From assembly GCA_036763105.1 (NCBI GenBank), contig JBAIYS010000001.1, positions 248,001-312,000 on the forward strand: a stretch of DNA of 64,000 nt, given 5' to 3'. Of the stretch, positions 45,666 through 56,393 are shown piece after piece; the first letter of the stretch is position 1, and each line of letters starts with the position of its first letter. The notes below the pieces were generated by a model. That model did no database searches. It was not told the origin of the DNA and saw only the letters and a list, made by a program, of their open reading frames with translations. This stretch comes from Peptococcaceae bacterium 1198_IL3148 (GTDB lineage Bacteria; Bacillota; Desulfotomaculia; Desulfotomaculales; Desulfohalotomaculaceae). A program made the position numbers and the translations under genes.

Positions 45666-47048
45666 TTAATACCTCTTCCGTTGGCTGGTGGAAAGTATGC
45701 CCAGTTCATCCCGATACTTGGTCACGGTGCGCCGTGAGATTTGGATGCCCTTCTCTTTCAATAAATCAGCAATTTTCTGATCACTGAGCGGCTTTTTGGG
45801 GTCTTCCCCGGCCACCACTTCCTGCAGCAGCTTTTTTATACTTTCAGAGGACACATCATTGCCCTGCTGCCGTTTAATGCCACTGGAGAAAAAATATTTC
45901 ATTTCAAAAACCCCTTGGGGCGTCTGAATATACTTATTGGCGGTGGCTCTACTGATGGTGGATTCATGCAGTTCTAAGCGGTTGGCCACGTCCTTTAGGT
46001 TCAGTGGCTTTAAATACTTCACTCCATAATCTAAAAATTCCTGCTGTAATTCAACTAAGGTGTTGGTCACTCGGTACAGCGTCATGCGCCTTTGCTCAAT
46101 ACTGCGGATCAGCCACAGAGCGGCATTAAGTTTGGTTTCCACATACTTGCGAGCATCGTTATCTTGGGATTGCTTGACAACGGATTTATAAAGGTTATTG
46201 ACCCTAATCCGGGGCACAGTGACATCATTAACTAAAATTATATATTCATCCCCAACCTTCTCCACCACCACATCCGGCACAATAAATTGATTGTCATCTC
46301 GATGGGAAAAGTTCCGGGCCGGTTTTGGATCTAACATCCGAATGGTATCTGCCACCCGCTGCACTTCCTTAACGGTAACCCCAAGTTTGGTGGCAATTTT
46401 ATTATATTTACCCTGGGCCAAATCCTTTAAATGTCGTTGAATAATTGATATCAGCAATGGGTTTTCTTTATTAATGCCCTTTACCTGCAGCAACAAACAT
46501 TCTTCCAACGTGCGGGCCCCTATGCCCACCGGTTCCATAGACTGTAGCACTTCCAGGGCTGCCGCCACCTTGTCATCGGTGCTGTTGAGCTCATGCTTAA
46601 CCTCGTCCAGGCTAATATGCAAATATCCCCTAGGGTCCAAATTGCCAATTAAGTACTTAACTATCACCGCAATATCCTTTGGACAATTGCTCATGGCCAG
46701 TTGAAAGTTCAAATGTTCAGATAAACTGGGCGCTTCGGCCACAAAGGCTTCGTAATTGTATTCTTTGTCCCGATTAATTGGCCCTCCGGAATCTCCTAAG
46801 TCACTGCTATCCTGAAAGTATTCCTGCCAATCGATATCAAACTTATCCTCATGGCCACCTGCATCAGCCTGATCCAGCCCGGCCTCTTCAACGGTCTTTT
46901 CCAACAGCGGATTCTCCTGCAACTGTTGTTCCACAAACTGGGTTAAGTCTAAGGATGACATTTGCAAAATGGCAATGGCCTGCCTCAACTCTGGGGTCAT
47001 AATTAATTTTTGAGTTTGTTCTATAGATAATCCGTAACCCAAACGCAA
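45666..47048 (-). CDS. rpoN: RNA polymerase sigma-54 factor
   Basis: 460-aa sigma factor for -24/-12 promoters, requiring AAA+ activators. Region I is Gln/Leu-rich (SIEQTQKLIMTPELRQAIAI then LQMSSLDLTQFVEQQLQENP), followed by an acidic linker (residues ~55-95), the core-binding domain, the HTH, and the RpoN box ISRRTVTKYRDELGI near the C-terminus. Start: 'MRLGYGLSIEQ' at 47048. It is separated from gap by ~180 nt that carry the gap promoter. No activator gene is in the window; sigma-54 in such anaerobes often drives por/buk-type operons, which here are decayed. Confidence 0.96.
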   Translation of the reverse strand: MRLGYGLSIEQTQKLIMTPELRQAIAILQMSSLDLTQFVEQQLQENPLLEKTVEEAGLDQADAGGHEDKFDIDWQEYFQDSSDLGDSGGPINRDKEYNYEAFVAEAPSLSEHLNFQLAMSNCPKDIAVIVKYLIGNLDPRGYLHISLDEVKHELNSTDDKVAAALEVLQSMEPVGIGARTLEECLLLQVKGINKENPLLISIIQRHLKDLAQGKYNKIATKLGVTVKEVQRVADTIRMLDPKPARNFSHRDDNQFIVPDVVVEKVGDEYIILVNDVTVPRIRVNNLYKSVVKQSQDNDARKYVETKLNAALWLIRSIEQRRMTLYRVTNTLVELQQEFLDYGVKYLKPLNLKDVANRLELHESTISRATANKYIQTPQGVFEMKYFFSSGIKRQQGNDVSSESIKKLLQEVVAGEDPKKPLSDQKIADLLKEKGIQISRRTVTKYRDELGILSTSQRKRY

Positions 47049-47077
47049 GCTCTACCACTCCCAGTTTTATAGATTGA

Positions 47078-47677
47078 CTAGATCAGTCCCGATAATCTAT
47101 ATTTACGGCACTTAAATAAAATACCAATTAACAGCAATATAGTTAACGTTACCGCCAACACCCCGGCAAACACCAGCTGGTCGGCGGCAAATAAATAAGG
47201 ATGCAACCCAAGCAGATAATCCATGGCATCGTTAATTAAAAACCAAACCGCCACCACCAACACCGCCCGCACCGGTATATATAAGTTATTTAAAAACCAA
47301 ATCCCTTGGATAACCATCCCCAGATGGGATAGCCAAAGCATAATCTCTGTTATCTCCACCGTTCCGTGATAATGCCAATAATGGCTCATTAAAGCCACCG
47401 CCCAAATCCCATATTTTATGCAGGCGGTAACCGCCAAGGTTTGCAAAATGGGCAATCGCCAACCGATCAATGCCAATAAAAGTGCTAAACCAAACAACGT
47501 CGTTGACAACGGGCTGTCTGGTATTACTGGCCAAAAGTAAAATTCGGTGGTTGCCAGCTGCTGACGATACCAGTAATAACCGTAAATAGAACCCAATAGG
47601 TTTATTACTACCAAAATACCCATAAACCACCACTGTTGCCAAGGGTTTTTCCATAATCGTTTCAGTAATGCCAACAA
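47078..47677 (-). CDS. DUF1405 (YpjA-like) membrane protein
   Basis: 199-aa protein with about six hydrophobic segments (first ~residues 15-35, last ~170-190). The pattern YYWYRQQLATTEFYFWPVIP followed by DSPLSTTLFGLALLLAL and IKYGIWAVALMSHYW is the DUF1405 signature seen in spore-forming Firmicutes. Function unknown. It lies between an acyltransferase gene (20 nt upstream) and rpoN (29 nt downstream) on the same strand, so it is probably in one operon with the former. Confidence 0.8.
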   Translation of the reverse strand: MLALLKRLWKNPWQQWWFMGILVVINLLGSIYGYYWYRQQLATTEFYFWPVIPDSPLSTTLFGLALLLALIGWRLPILQTLAVTACIKYGIWAVALMSHYWHYHGTVEITEIMLWLSHLGMVIQGIWFLNNLYIPVRAVLVVAVWFLINDAMDYLLGLHPYLFAADQLVFAGVLAVTLTILLLIGILFKCRKYRLSGLI

Positions 47678-47697
47678 AATATAATCTCCTAACTATT

Positions 47698-48183
47698 CTA
47701 AATATTTTTAATTATCCGGGCGGGCACCCCGCCCACCATTACCTTGGACGGGACATCTTTGGTAACCACCGATCCAGCAGCCACGATACTGCCATCGCCG
47801 ATGGTCACCCCAGCTATAATTGTGGCGTTGGCTCCAATCAGCACATCATCACCGATGGTCACTTTCCCCACTCGGTACTCGGTCACTAAAAATTCATGGG
47901 CTAAAATGGTCACATTATAACCAATAATACTATTCCGACCAATGGTGATGTAATGGGGTAAAAAGATATCAAACATGGCCATCAACCCCACTGCCGCATT
48001 GGTGCCAATCTTCATACCCAGCAAATGTCGGTATAAAAAATTCTTGACCTCCAACCAAGGTAGGTATCTACAAATGGTAATCACGATAAAATTATAAGCC
48101 GACCGAAAGAGCCCACAGATTTCGTTCATGCTGTACATAGAATTTTTACCTGTGGTCACCGGATGTGATTCTACCCTTCTCAC
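47698..48183 (-). CDS. Hexapeptide-repeat acyltransferase
   Basis: 161-aa left-handed beta-helix acyltransferase. Hexapeptide repeats are visible from [16 protein letters not shown] through [20 protein letters not shown] and [20 protein letters not shown] to [20 protein letters not shown]; the His in LAHEF is the likely catalytic base. Acetyl-CoA-dependent O-acetylation of a sugar or small molecule is inferred. ATG 48183 overlaps the stop of the MBL-fold gene by 4 nt, indicating translational coupling. Acceptor unknown. Confidence 0.85.
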   Translation of the reverse strand: MRRVESHPVTTGKNSMYSMNEICGLFRSAYNFIVITICRYLPWLEVKNFLYRHLLGMKIGTNAAVGLMAMFDIFLPHYITIGRNSIIGYNVTILAHEFLVTEYRVGKVTIGDDVLIGANATIIAGVTIGDGSIVAAGSVVTKDVPSKVMVGGVPARIIKNI

Positions 48184-49181
48184 TTAGGACACCCCATGCA
48201 TTCCAATAATCTGTCTAAATCATGTACCGCCCCATCATAGGCTGCCAGCGTTTTAACGCCGGTGGTTTCTTCTATATATTGAGCCATTAATCCCCGCAAA
48301 TCCACAGGCTCCACACAAACGTGATTAAAGTGAGTAATAAAACAAAGCTTCACATGGGAGCCCTGCAACAGATGGGCCAAGCCTAAAGTTGTAATGTGTC
48401 GATGCAACCACGCGTTGTGGGTGGTTACATTGGCAATTAAAACATCCACTGCCGAAAAGGCTTCTTTAATGTCACAACGATACTCCACTATATCCAGCAA
48501 ATCCATCACCGGCCCTTTGTGGGGTCCCTTGCCCACTTCCACCAGCCCCTCTGGGGTGGAATATTTGCGCACATAATTGGTATCACTGGTATAGCCAATG
48601 GTCAGCTGGCCGGTATCCAATATAAAACCAAAGTTTTCGTCACTATGATAAACCTTAATCGGTGTCAACCGAACATCCTTCAGGGTGATGGGCTGTTGAG
48701 CTTGTAACCTAATCACCTGGGGGCCGCCCCGATAGCCGGCGTAGGCTGCAAATCCTTGATGATAGTAACTGATAATCCCTTCCCCATCCAGCACATTATG
48801 GGGTGCCAATAGGTGACCCCGCCGGGCGTACATTGCCCAACACATCGCCTCCACCACACCCTCGGCCCCACCATAGTGGTCCAGGTGTCCGTGGGAGATG
48901 TAAACGGCATCCAGCATGCCCAAATCTAAGTTCATTTGCTGGGCCCGCACCACCGCACCGGGACCGGGATCAACATAAATTCTCACCCCACCGGCGGCAA
49001 TAATAAAGCCCGCCGTTTGGGGTTGCTGAGTAAAGGTTGCTTCTGGGTTACCCCCGGTGCCTAAAAAGATAACGCCATTACCGGTGGGCGGGGTTATCTC
49101 CCGCTTTCGGTGTCGCCAAAAGGATTGTTGTACCGCCTGATTTGTATGCTCACATAAAAAACCTTTAATATCGTTCTTCAT
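48180..49181 (-). CDS. Metallo-beta-lactamase fold hydrolase
   Basis: 333-aa dinuclear-zinc hydrolase of the RNase Z/YhfI-like group. The zinc motif is [12 protein letters not shown] (HxHxDH, ~residues 94-105), with further ligands in the C-terminal half ([25 protein letters not shown]). N-terminal [20 protein letters not shown] matches the family. Substrate unknown: a phosphodiester or lactone is possible. It begins right after whiA (one nt) and overlaps the acyltransferase gene, so it sits at the end of the rapZ-yvcK-whiA block. Confidence 0.82.
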   Translation of the reverse strand: MKNDIKGFLCEHTNQAVQQSFWRHRKREITPPTGNGVIFLGTGGNPEATFTQQPQTAGFIIAAGGVRIYVDPGPGAVVRAQQMNLDLGMLDAVYISHGHLDHYGGAEGVVEAMCWAMYARRGHLLAPHNVLDGEGIISYYHQGFAAYAGYRGGPQVIRLQAQQPITLKDVRLTPIKVYHSDENFGFILDTGQLTIGYTSDTNYVRKYSTPEGLVEVGKGPHKGPVMDLLDIVEYRCDIKEAFSAVDVLIANVTTHNAWLHRHITTLGLAHLLQGSHVKLCFITHFNHVCVEPVDLRGLMAQYIEETTGVKTLAAYDGAVHDLDRLLECMGCPK

Positions 49182-50135
49182 CTAGCCCTTACCTACTTGG
49201 CCGCGCAATTTATTGGCAATGTCCTCCAGTTTTCTCATCCGGTGATTTACTCCGGACTTCCCCACCGGCGGGTTCATCAACTCACCCAGTTCCTTTAAAC
49301 TGATATCTGGATTGCTAAGCCGCAGTTCGGCAGTTTCCTTTAATGCCGGGGACAGTTTACTAAAGCCAATTTTATTGTGTATGTACTTGATGTTCTCCAG
49401 TTGCCGCACCGCGGCATTGACAGTCTTATTTAAATTAGCGGTTTCACAGTTTACCAAGCGATTAACCTGGTTGCGCATATCTTTATAAATACGAATATTT
49501 TCAAATTCCAACAACGCCTCGTGGGCACCCATGTTATTTAGGCACTCCACTATTTGTTCACTTTCCTTTAAATAAACCACATACCAATTTTTGCGCACGC
49601 TGATTTTAGCACCTAGATTGGTCTTCTTCATGACATGACAAATCTCTTCGGCGTGTTGGGCGTCATTGGTGATTATTTCCAAGTGGTAATTTCCCTCGGG
49701 ATTACTGATGGAGCCACCACCTAAAAATACCCCCCGCAAATAGGCCCGACGACAACACACCCTGCTTAGTTTACCTAATTTAACATCTGAGCGCGGCATT
49801 CTGAGTTCCTTGTCCCACATGCCCAATTTGGCCAGCACATTTTCCACCTCAGCATGGGGTGGAATCCGCACCAAATAAATATTGTTCTTTTTTAACCGCA
49901 CTTTACGTTGTACCATTACTTCGGTCCGGAGGCCAAATAATTTTTTCACCAAAGTCAGTAACTTGCGGGCCACTGCAGCATTTTCAGTAGCTATGGTAAT
50001 GGCCAGTTTTTGACCGGAAATAGAAATGCTGCCATCCATTTTCAAAATCGCTGCCAGTTCCGTTAGCTGACAACATCTCCGCGGCCCCACAACCCTGGCC
50101 AATTCATTTTTAGTAAACACCGAAAAAGACATTGT
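49182..50135 (-). CDS. whiA: DNA-binding protein WhiA
   Basis: 317 aa: LAGLIDADG-homing-endonuclease-like N-terminal domain ([40 protein letters not shown]) without nuclease residues, and a C-terminal HTH ([20 protein letters not shown] then [13 protein letters not shown]). It controls cell division and chromosome segregation genes in Gram-positives. ATG 50135 ([14 protein letters not shown]) is chosen because AAGAGGGG precedes it; the longer frame to 50285 is a chance extension. It is downstream of rapZ-yvcK as in most Firmicutes, but separated here by a repeat-bearing gap. Confidence 0.96.
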   Translation of the reverse strand, partial: TMSFSVFTKNELARVVGPRRCCQLTELAAILKMDGSISISGQKLAITIATENAAVARKLLTLVKKLFGLRTEVMVQRKVRLKKNNIYLVRIPPHAEVENVLAKLGMWDKELRMPRSDVKLGKLSRVCCRRAYLRGVFLGGGSISNPEGNYHLEIITNDAQHAEEICHVMKKTNLGAKISVRKNWYVVYLKESEQIVECLNNMGAHEALLEFENIRIYKDMRNQVNRLVNCETANLNKTVNAAVRQLENIKYIHNKIGFSKLSPALKETAELRLSNPDISLKELGELMNPPVGKSGVNHRMRKLEDIANKLRGQVGKG

Positions 50136-50421
50136 GACAACCCCTCTTTCTGCCACGTACATTATATCATAAAAGCAATGATGAATTAGGAAATAAGAAA
50201 ACACATTAGCATTCACAAAGTAGTATGAAAATAAGAACGTAACAATTGTTACCCGAACATGTAGGGGGCGATTTATCGCGCCCACAAAGCAACGTTTGTA
50301 TTTAGATAAAACTTATCACTATGTGCAAATGTTACGTTCTCTGGGATCGATAAACCACAAAATGCATTTGCAAGCAACAATGAATGTGTTTTCGCAAAAA
50401 ACCCTAATTCAAAATTCATAA
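50136..50421. repeat. Intergenic region with hairpin repeat between yvcK and whiA
   Basis: AGAACGTAACA (50232-50242) and TGTTACGTTCT (50330-50340) bracket ~90 bp containing TGTAGGGGGCGATTTATCGCGCCC. A related TGTAGGGG...GATTTATCGATCCC block is at 61700. An AATTCAAAATTCATAATTA tract follows at 50405-50424. No ORF. Confidence 0.65.
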
Positions 50422-51717
50422 TTACTCTTTAGAATAGTCTTGGATAAATTTTTTCCTTTCCGCCGGGGTCTTATTAGCAAAAATCAGTTTTAAAATAGCC
50501 CGGGCCAGTTTTTGGGAATGGTGACGCACCACATCGGTCTCCAGCACCAGATCTTCGGCCACCACCTTTACCCCCATAGACCGCAACTTGCTAATATCCG
50601 CCACCACCGGCGAGGCCTCCTCTTGTTGATATCTTTTAACCAGATGTTTGGGAATTAAACCTTTGTTGACAATAATATGGTCCACCAGTTGACCGCCATG
50701 TTGTTGGATGGCCTTTAGGTGATCACTGGCGGTAAAGTCTTTGGTCTCCCCCGGTTGAGTCATCACGTTACATACATAGACCTTCAGCGCATATGAGTTT
50801 TTGATGGCTTCCGGTATACCCGCCACCAACAGATTGGGAATAACACTGGTGTAGACACTGCCCGGCCCCAGCACAATGGCATCGGCCTCTTCCAGTGCCT
50901 TTAACGCCTGGGGCAGCGGTTGACAATTTTCCGGTTCTAAAAAGATATTTTTTATTTTTTTCCCTCTGGCCGCCAGCGAGCATTCGCCGCGCACCACCGC
51001 ACCATCGGAAAATCTTGCTCCAATCACCACATTTTCCAGCGTGGAAGGCAGCACTTGGCCCCGAATGGCCAATACCTTGGATAGCGCCTGCACACCGCCA
51101 TAAAAACCCCCGGATAGATCAGATAGCGCCGCGATAAATAAGTTCCCTAAACTATGTCCCGCCATCTCGCCGCCCTTAAAGCGGTATTGCAGCACATGCT
51201 CCATCAAGCTTTCTTTATCGGCCAATGCCACCAGGCAGTTACGGATATCCCCCGGTGGCAATATGCCCAACTCATCCCGCAGCCGTCCAGAACTGCCACC
51301 ATCATCGGTAACCGCCACAATGGCCGTGATATTGCTGGTATATTCCTTCAAACCCTTCAGTAGTGTAGATAGGCCGGTACCGCCACCAATTACTACAATC
51401 TTCGGTCCCTTTTGCAAATATCTGCGTTTATAAATTAAATCCACCACACTGTCGTCGTCATCCCGGGATAGCTCTCCCACCACCGTACTGAAGGCCCTCC
51501 ACAACCCATATCCGGCAATAATAAAACCAACTACTAAAAGCGTTGCACCAGCTAACCAGTTAGGAATACCCTTTGGCGCTATTTCTGAAATACGTTCAAC
51601 TAAACCGGGAACCAGAAAACCAAAACCCACCGTAATGATGACTGTGCCCAACAAGCCCATCGTCAGCCAGCGCTTGATACCCATGCCTGGGTATAGCCAT
51701 TTTAACCACGTCAACAA
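50422..51717 (-). CDS. yvcK: YvcK/CofD-like gluconeogenesis factor
   Basis: 431 aa. Two N-terminal membrane helices (residues ~17-38 and 43-65) precede the CofD-like Rossmann domain, which begins VVIGGGTGLSTLLKGLKEYT and contains VTDDGGSSGRLRDELGILPP GD. The family binds UDP-sugars and is needed for cell-envelope homeostasis on gluconeogenic carbon. B. subtilis YvcK lacks the membrane part (~317 aa); the membrane-anchored form is found in several Clostridia. It starts 3 nt after rapZ ends. Direct enzymatic activity has not been shown for the family. Confidence 0.93.
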   Translation of the reverse strand: MLTWLKWLYPGMGIKRWLTMGLLGTVIITVGFGFLVPGLVERISEIAPKGIPNWLAGATLLVVGFIIAGYGLWRAFSTVVGELSRDDDDSVVDLIYKRRYLQKGPKIVVIGGGTGLSTLLKGLKEYTSNITAIVAVTDDGGSSGRLRDELGILPPGDIRNCLVALADKESLMEHVLQYRFKGGEMAGHSLGNLFIAALSDLSGGFYGGVQALSKVLAIRGQVLPSTLENVVIGARFSDGAVVRGECSLAARGKKIKNIFLEPENCQPLPQALKALEEADAIVLGPGSVYTSVIPNLLVAGIPEAIKNSYALKVYVCNVMTQPGETKDFTASDHLKAIQQHGGQLVDHIIVNKGLIPKHLVKRYQQEEASPVVADISKLRSMGVKVVAEDLVLETDVVRHHSQKLARAILKLIFANKTPAERKKFIQDYSKE

Positions 51718-51720
51718 TTA

Positions 51721-52587
51721 CTACACACTCCGTTCTTGTTCATCAATGTCCCGGTGCCTCACTGCCACTTTGTAACCCTGTTTTCTTAAAAAGTCACCCA
51801 GCCAATTGGCCAACGTAACAGACCGATGCATACCACCGGTGCAACCAATGGCGATCATCAATGTGGCTTTGCCCTCTTTTTTATAGTGAGGTATCAAATA
51901 CTCAATCAGTTCGGAAAACTTAGTTTTAAATTCAGTTGTTACCTCTGAACTACACACGTGCTGTTGCACAGCAGGATCATTGCCTGTTAAGTGCCGCAGT
52001 TCCGGCACGTAGTAAGGATTGGGTAAAAATCTCACATCCATCACCAAGTCGGCATCCAACGGAATACCATTTTTGTAACCAAAGGATATCACCGTAATAA
52101 ATAAATCATAATCATCACGGGTGTCACCATAGATGCTATTTATTTCTTGTTTCAGCTGTTTTTCGCTAAGATTAGAGGTATCAATTACCCGGGTGGCTTT
52201 GCCACGCAATTCTTTAACTAAAGCTCGCTCTTCCTTAATATCTTCTAAAATTTCGCCACCGGACAACGGGTGACGCCTGCGGGATGCCTTATAACGACGC
52301 ACCAGCACTTCGTCGGAAGCCTCTAGAAATAATATTTCATACTTGATGTCTTTATTATCTAAATCTGCCAACGCCGCAAAAACTGTGTTAAAAAACTCCC
52401 GGCCCCTGATATCCACCACCATGGCGGTTTTTTTCATATCGGATTGTTGACAAAGCTCAGCAAACTTCGGTATAAATGCTGGCGGCAAGTTATCCACCAC
52501 AAAATAGCCTAAATCTTCTAAATTGCGCACTGCCGTAGTTTTTCCCGCCCCAGACAATCCGGAAACAATTAAAATTCTGGATTTCAT
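51721..52587 (-). CDS. rapZ: RNase adapter / nucleotide-binding protein RapZ (YvcJ)
   Basis: 288-aa P-loop protein: Walker [21 protein letters not shown] at residues 7-26, Walker B-like VVDIRG, and the C-terminal RapZ domain with [32 protein letters not shown] and the [11 protein letters not shown] loop. In E. coli it regulates glmS through small RNAs; in Bacillus YvcJ affects competence and binds GTP. ATG 52587 follows GAGGAAGCGG; the 53 codons upstream are antisense-like and overlap the ROK gene. First of rapZ-yvcK-whiA. Confidence 0.95.
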   Translation of the reverse strand: MKSRILIVSGLSGAGKTTAVRNLEDLGYFVVDNLPPAFIPKFAELCQQSDMKKTAMVVDIRGREFFNTVFAALADLDNKDIKYEILFLEASDEVLVRRYKASRRRHPLSGGEILEDIKEERALVKELRGKATRVIDTSNLSEKQLKQEINSIYGDTRDDYDLFITVISFGYKNGIPLDADLVMDVRFLPNPYYVPELRHLTGNDPAVQQHVCSSEVTTEFKTKFSELIEYLIPHYKKEGKATLMIAIGCTGGMHRSVTLANWLGDFLRKQGYKVAVRHRDIDEQERSV

Positions 52588-52604
52588 CCGCTTCCTCCTC
52601 GATG

Positions 52605-53564
52605 CTAGTTTCGATAACATTTCAGTGCCAGGGCAATTAGACCCCGGGCCCCTGCTTTTGCTCCCAAGCGGGCCGGTACAATTTTCATCCGTGCCAACGG
52701 TGCCTGTAACGCCCGGCTTTCTATCTCCCGCTGCATTACCGGCCAAAACATTTCTTTACTGTTCATCACACCGCCCCCCAGCACCACTAACCCCGGGTTG
52801 ATGATATTGATCAGGTTGGCAATGCCAATACCTAAAGCCCTGGCGGCGCCGGCAACAATGGCTTTGGCCTCATGATCGCCCTCTTGGGCGGCGGCCACCA
52901 CCGCCTGGGCATCAACGGTACCCAGTTGACCCCCGGCAGCCCGAAGAACCCTTTCACCTCTGCCCTGCAGCACCAGTTCTCTGGCGGCATTGGCCATGGC
53001 GGTACCGGAAGCTAATGACTCCAAACAGCCGGTGTTACCACAATTACACAAAGGGCCGTCGGGCATGATGGTCATATGTCCAATCTCCCCGGCATTATCA
53101 GAGGCCCCGTGATAGATTTGGCCATTAGTAATGATGCCACCACCAATGCCGGTGCTAACAGTGACGTAGATCATGTCCCTTTGGCCAACACCGGCCCCAT
53201 AGACATGCTCACCAAAGGCAGCGGCATTGGCATCATTCTCCACCAACACCGGTACCTGCAGTTTGTTTTCTAATATTTGTTTCAGGGCCAGGTTTGTCCA
53301 AGGCAAGTTGGGGCAAAAGTATACCCAGCCATTGGCCACATCAACTGGCCCCGGTACACCCACTGCTACCGCCAACAGGCCCCCCCTTACACCAATCTGC
53401 TGTTGCACAGCGGTAACGGTTTGCACCACCCGTTCCATTACCCCTTCGGCGCCCTCATCGGCCATGGTCGGCACTGTCACCTCAGCCAACACATTGCCCA
53501 ACGGGTCCGCCAGCATGGTTAATATTTTAGTACCCCCAACATCCACGCCAACCACATAGTTCAT
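52605..53564 (-). CDS. ROK-family glucokinase
   Basis: 319-aa sugar kinase of ROK type, probably ATP-glucose phosphotransferase. N-terminal phosphate loop [20 protein letters not shown], sugar-binding [15 protein letters not shown] and [17 protein letters not shown], then the zinc motif [22 protein letters not shown] (CxCGxxGCxE) that marks glucokinases and ROK members, are intact. ATG 53564 is preferred to 53570, being better spaced from GAAGGTGA. It precedes rapZ by 17 nt and can feed the glycolytic cluster. Specificity between glucose, fructose and mannose is not decided by these motifs. Confidence 0.9.
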   Translation of the reverse strand: MNYVVGVDVGGTKILTMLADPLGNVLAEVTVPTMADEGAEGVMERVVQTVTAVQQQIGVRGGLLAVAVGVPGPVDVANGWVYFCPNLPWTNLALKQILENKLQVPVLVENDANAAAFGEHVYGAGVGQRDMIYVTVSTGIGGGIITNGQIYHGASDNAGEIGHMTIMPDGPLCNCGNTGCLESLASGTAMANAARELVLQGRGERVLRAAGGQLGTVDAQAVVAAAQEGDHEAKAIVAGAARALGIGIANLINIINPGLVVLGGGVMNSKEMFWPVMQREIESRALQAPLARMKIVPARLGAKAGARGLIALALKCYRN

Positions 53565-53582
53565 AAACATTCACCTTCAAAC

Positions 53583-53611
53583 TAGCCATTCATAATTCAT
53601 AATTCTAATTC
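53583..53611. repeat. AATTCATAATT short repeat tract
   Basis: CATTCATAATTCATAATTC and continuation upstream of the ROK gene; the region 53571-53689 holds nothing else recognised. Confidence 0.6.
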
Positions 53612-53689
53612 AATGTTTATCAATGGGTAACACAATCAATATACCCCACAAACCTATGTCCTATGTAAGACATTTAGGCATTTAGGTAA

Positions 53690-54493
53690 TTAATCAGCTA
53701 GCACCAATTTCTCCAGCACCTTGGCCACTCCGTCCTCCTCATTGGAGTCAGTGATGTAGTCGGCAAGGGTTTTAATGTGATCCCGGGCATTGGCCATCAC
53801 CACTGCCATGCCGGCATATTCCAGCATTTCCACATCGTTGTCGCTATCTCCAATGGCCATTACCTCATGCTGTTGCACATTAAAAAGCTCTGCCAGCTTA
53901 GCCAAGGCATAGCCCTTGGTGGCTTTGGGGTGAGAAAACTCCAAAAAGGTTGGTTTGGATTTACAGACGTGTAAGCGATCACGATAAATGGGTTCCATAA
54001 TGCCCTTTAGATCATCTATCTGAGATTCGGTACTGATCACCACAATTTTAGTGGGGGGTTGTTGTAAAAACGCCACTAAATCCCCCACCGGATTGAGATC
54101 CACCCCACAAATGCGGGCGTAATCCAGCCCTACGGGCGTCACCTTTTCCACATAAAGCTTGTCATCGGTATAGACATTGATATGGTATCCGCATTTTTGT
54201 ACATCGGCCACCACCTGCCGGGCCAACTCCAACGGAATTGTCTTGTGGGCCAACACTTCACCCGAAAGGGCATTTTTAACCAACGCCCCTTGGTAAGTAA
54301 TCAACGGTAAATCAATGCCCAACTGCATGGCATAGGGGTACGCAGAACAAAACATTCTGCCGGTTGACAGCGTAACATGTATGCCCTTTTCTCTAACCCG
54401 ACGCACTGCCTGCAGAGAGCGTTCGGTTATTTCTAACCGGTTGTTCAACAAGGTGTCATCCATATCTATTGCAATTAATTTATATTTGTCCAT
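53690..54493 (-). CDS. Cof-type HAD hydrolase
   Basis: 267-aa HAD superfamily IIB phosphatase. Motif I IAIDMDDTLLNNRLE (nucleophile Asp ~10), motif II TLSTGRMFC, and motif III/IV KATKGYALAKLAELF with MAIGDSDNDVEML define the Cof subfamily, which dephosphorylates sugar phosphates, FMN or similar metabolites. ATG 54493 with GGGAGGATAAA upstream. Monocistronic or co-transcribed after uvrC (31-nt gap). Substrate cannot be assigned. Confidence 0.92.
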   Translation of the reverse strand: MDKYKLIAIDMDDTLLNNRLEITERSLQAVRRVREKGIHVTLSTGRMFCSAYPYAMQLGIDLPLITYQGALVKNALSGEVLAHKTIPLELARQVVADVQKCGYHINVYTDDKLYVEKVTPVGLDYARICGVDLNPVGDLVAFLQQPPTKIVVISTESQIDDLKGIMEPIYRDRLHVCKSKPTFLEFSHPKATKGYALAKLAELFNVQQHEVMAIGDSDNDVEMLEYAGMAVVMANARDHIKTLADYITDSNEEDGVAKVLEKLVLAD

Positions 54494-54524
54494 TTTATCC
54501 TCCCGTTATTTACTTACCATCATT

Positions 54525-56393
54525 CTATTGTTTAACGGTTTTTTCCTGCCTAAAGAAGTTATAGACCGCCTCCGCTGCCTTGCGGTTCATGCCCGACACA
54601 CTCTGCAATTGATGCAAGTCGGCATTTTGAATATTGGCCAACGTTTTAAACTCCTGCAGCAGCGCCCGCTTGCGCACCGTGCCAACGCCCTCTATCTCGT
54701 CTAGCAACGATTTAAGATTCCGTTTCGTCCTCAGCGACCGGTGATAGGTGATGGCAAAGCGGTGCGCTTCATCCCGCAACCGCTGTACCAGGTATAAAGC
54801 TTGGGAATTGCGGGGTAGCACAATGGGCTCACTACTACCTTCCGAAAAAAGCAACTCCTCCTTCTCCGCCAAACCAAAGGTGGGAATATCGTCCACCCCC
54901 AGCGAACGCATCACCTCCCGGGCAGCAGACAACTGCCCTTTACCACCATCTATAATGACTAAGTCTGGGAACCGATGAAATTTGGCTTCCTTGGTGGAAA
55001 TTTGTCCGGTTCTAATTAATTTTTGTTCTTCCAACCCCCGGGTAAACCGGCGGGTCAACACCTCCTGCATCGAGGCAAAGTCATTGGGGCCCTCCACCGT
55101 CTTGATTTTAAAGCGCCGGTACTCTTTATTATTGGGCTTACCCTCCTCAAAAACCACCATCGAGGCCACCTGCTCCGTCCCTTGGGTGTTGGAAATATCA
55201 TAACATTCCATGCGGTACGGGGGCTTGGGCAAAGATAACGCCCGGGCCAAATCAGCCATCGCCCCGTCCAAACGATCCTGGGCTAAGCCCTCCAACTCAA
55301 TTTGTTGTAGCACCAACAGCGCATTTTTAGCGGCCATTTCCACCAGTTTTAGTTTTTCACCCCGTTTTGGCGTTCTGACCGTCACCTTAGAGCCCCGCTT
55401 TTGGCTCAACCATTCCCCCATCACCTCTGCCTCGTCAGCAATATCTTCGGACAACAGCACCTGTTTGGGGATAAAGTCCACTTGGCTATAATACTGCTTT
55501 AAAAATCCCGCCATCACCTCCGCCCGACTAAGGTCATCGGTGTTTTTCAGCATGTGGTGTTCCCGGCCAATCAATTTTCCGCCCCGGATAAAAAACACCA
55601 TGGTACACACCTCACCCTGCCCCCGGGCCATGGCCACCACATCCTGATCTTCCAAACCCTCGGAAACAATTTTTTGTCTTTCCATCACTTTGTTAATGGC
55701 CTGCAATTGATCCCGCAACTGGGCGGCCCTTTCAAAATCCAACTCCTCAGCCGCCTGATGCATGCGTTTTTCCAGGCGTTTAACTAAGTCATCCTGCCGC
55801 CCTTCCAAAAACATCACAATCTCATTAATGGTGCTGCGGTACTGTTCTTTATCCACATTTTTAGTGCAGGGCGCCAAACACCGCTTGATATGATAGTTTA
55901 AGCAGGGCCGGGTGCGGGAGGCAAACTGCTTTTGACTGCAGGACCGGGAAGGAAACAATTTCTTTAACAGTTTTAGCGTTTCGTTCATCGCCCCCACCTG
56001 GGTATAAGGCCCAAAATACCGAGAACCATCCTTCACCAGCCGTCGGGTGGTCAGCACCCGGGGGTAATCCTCGGCCAGCGTCACCTTGATGTAGGGATAA
56101 GTTTTATCATCCTTTAACAACACATTATAGCGGGGTCGATATTCTTTAATTAGGTTACATTCCAGGATTAGCGCTTCCACTTCCGAGTCGGTCACAATGT
56201 ATTCCAAATCGGCAATGTGCTCCACCAGCGCTTTGGTTTTAGCAGAATGCTGGGCCCCCTGTTGAAAGTAGGAACGCACCCGATTCTTCAACGACACCGC
56301 TTTACCAACATATATCACGTCACCATCGCCATTGCGATAGATATATACACCTGGTTTTGAGGGAAGATGTTTAAGTTTTTCATCCAGTTTCAT
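54525..56393 (-). CDS. uvrC: Excinuclease ABC subunit C
   Basis: About 622-aa dual-incision nuclease of nucleotide excision repair. GIY-YIG domain at the N-terminus (KPGVYIYRNGDGDVIYVGKA), Cys-rich segment (RPCLNYHIKRCLAPCT), UVR motif (RMHQAAEELDFERAAQLRDQ), RNase H-like nuclease domain (ECYDISNTQGTEQVASMVVF; DLVIIDGGKGQLSAA) and two C-terminal helix-hairpin-helix motifs (IEGVGTVRKRALL; SVSGMNRKAAEAV). ATG 56393 is preferred to GTG 56405 on SD spacing. uvrA begins the far end of the window on the same strand. Confidence 0.97.
   Translation of the reverse strand: MKLDEKLKHLPSKPGVYIYRNGDGDVIYVGKAVSLKNRVRSYFQQGAQHSAKTKALVEHIADLEYIVTDSEVEALILECNLIKEYRPRYNVLLKDDKTYPYIKVTLAEDYPRVLTTRRLVKDGSRYFGPYTQVGAMNETLKLLKKLFPSRSCSQKQFASRTRPCLNYHIKRCLAPCTKNVDKEQYRSTINEIVMFLEGRQDDLVKRLEKRMHQAAEELDFERAAQLRDQLQAINKVMERQKIVSEGLEDQDVVAMARGQGEVCTMVFFIRGGKLIGREHHMLKNTDDLSRAEVMAGFLKQYYSQVDFIPKQVLLSEDIADEAEVMGEWLSQKRGSKVTVRTPKRGEKLKLVEMAAKNALLVLQQIELEGLAQDRLDGAMADLARALSLPKPPYRMECYDISNTQGTEQVASMVVFEEGKPNNKEYRRFKIKTVEGPNDFASMQEVLTRRFTRGLEEQKLIRTGQISTKEAKFHRFPDLVIIDGGKGQLSAAREVMRSLGVDDIPTFGLAEKEELLFSEGSSEPIVLPRNSQALYLVQRLRDEAHRFAITYHRSLRTKRNLKSLLDEIEGVGTVRKRALLQEFKTLANIQNADLHQLQSVSGMNRKAAEAVYNFFRQEKTVKQ

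Noticed and set aside
50136-50285. N-terminal extension of WhiA to 50285
   Set aside because: The extra 50 residues lack homology, and a proper SD lies directly before ATG 50135.
52588-52746. N-terminal extension of RapZ to 52746
   Set aside because: The frame is antisense to the end of the ROK kinase gene, and RapZ homology and an SD begin at 52587.
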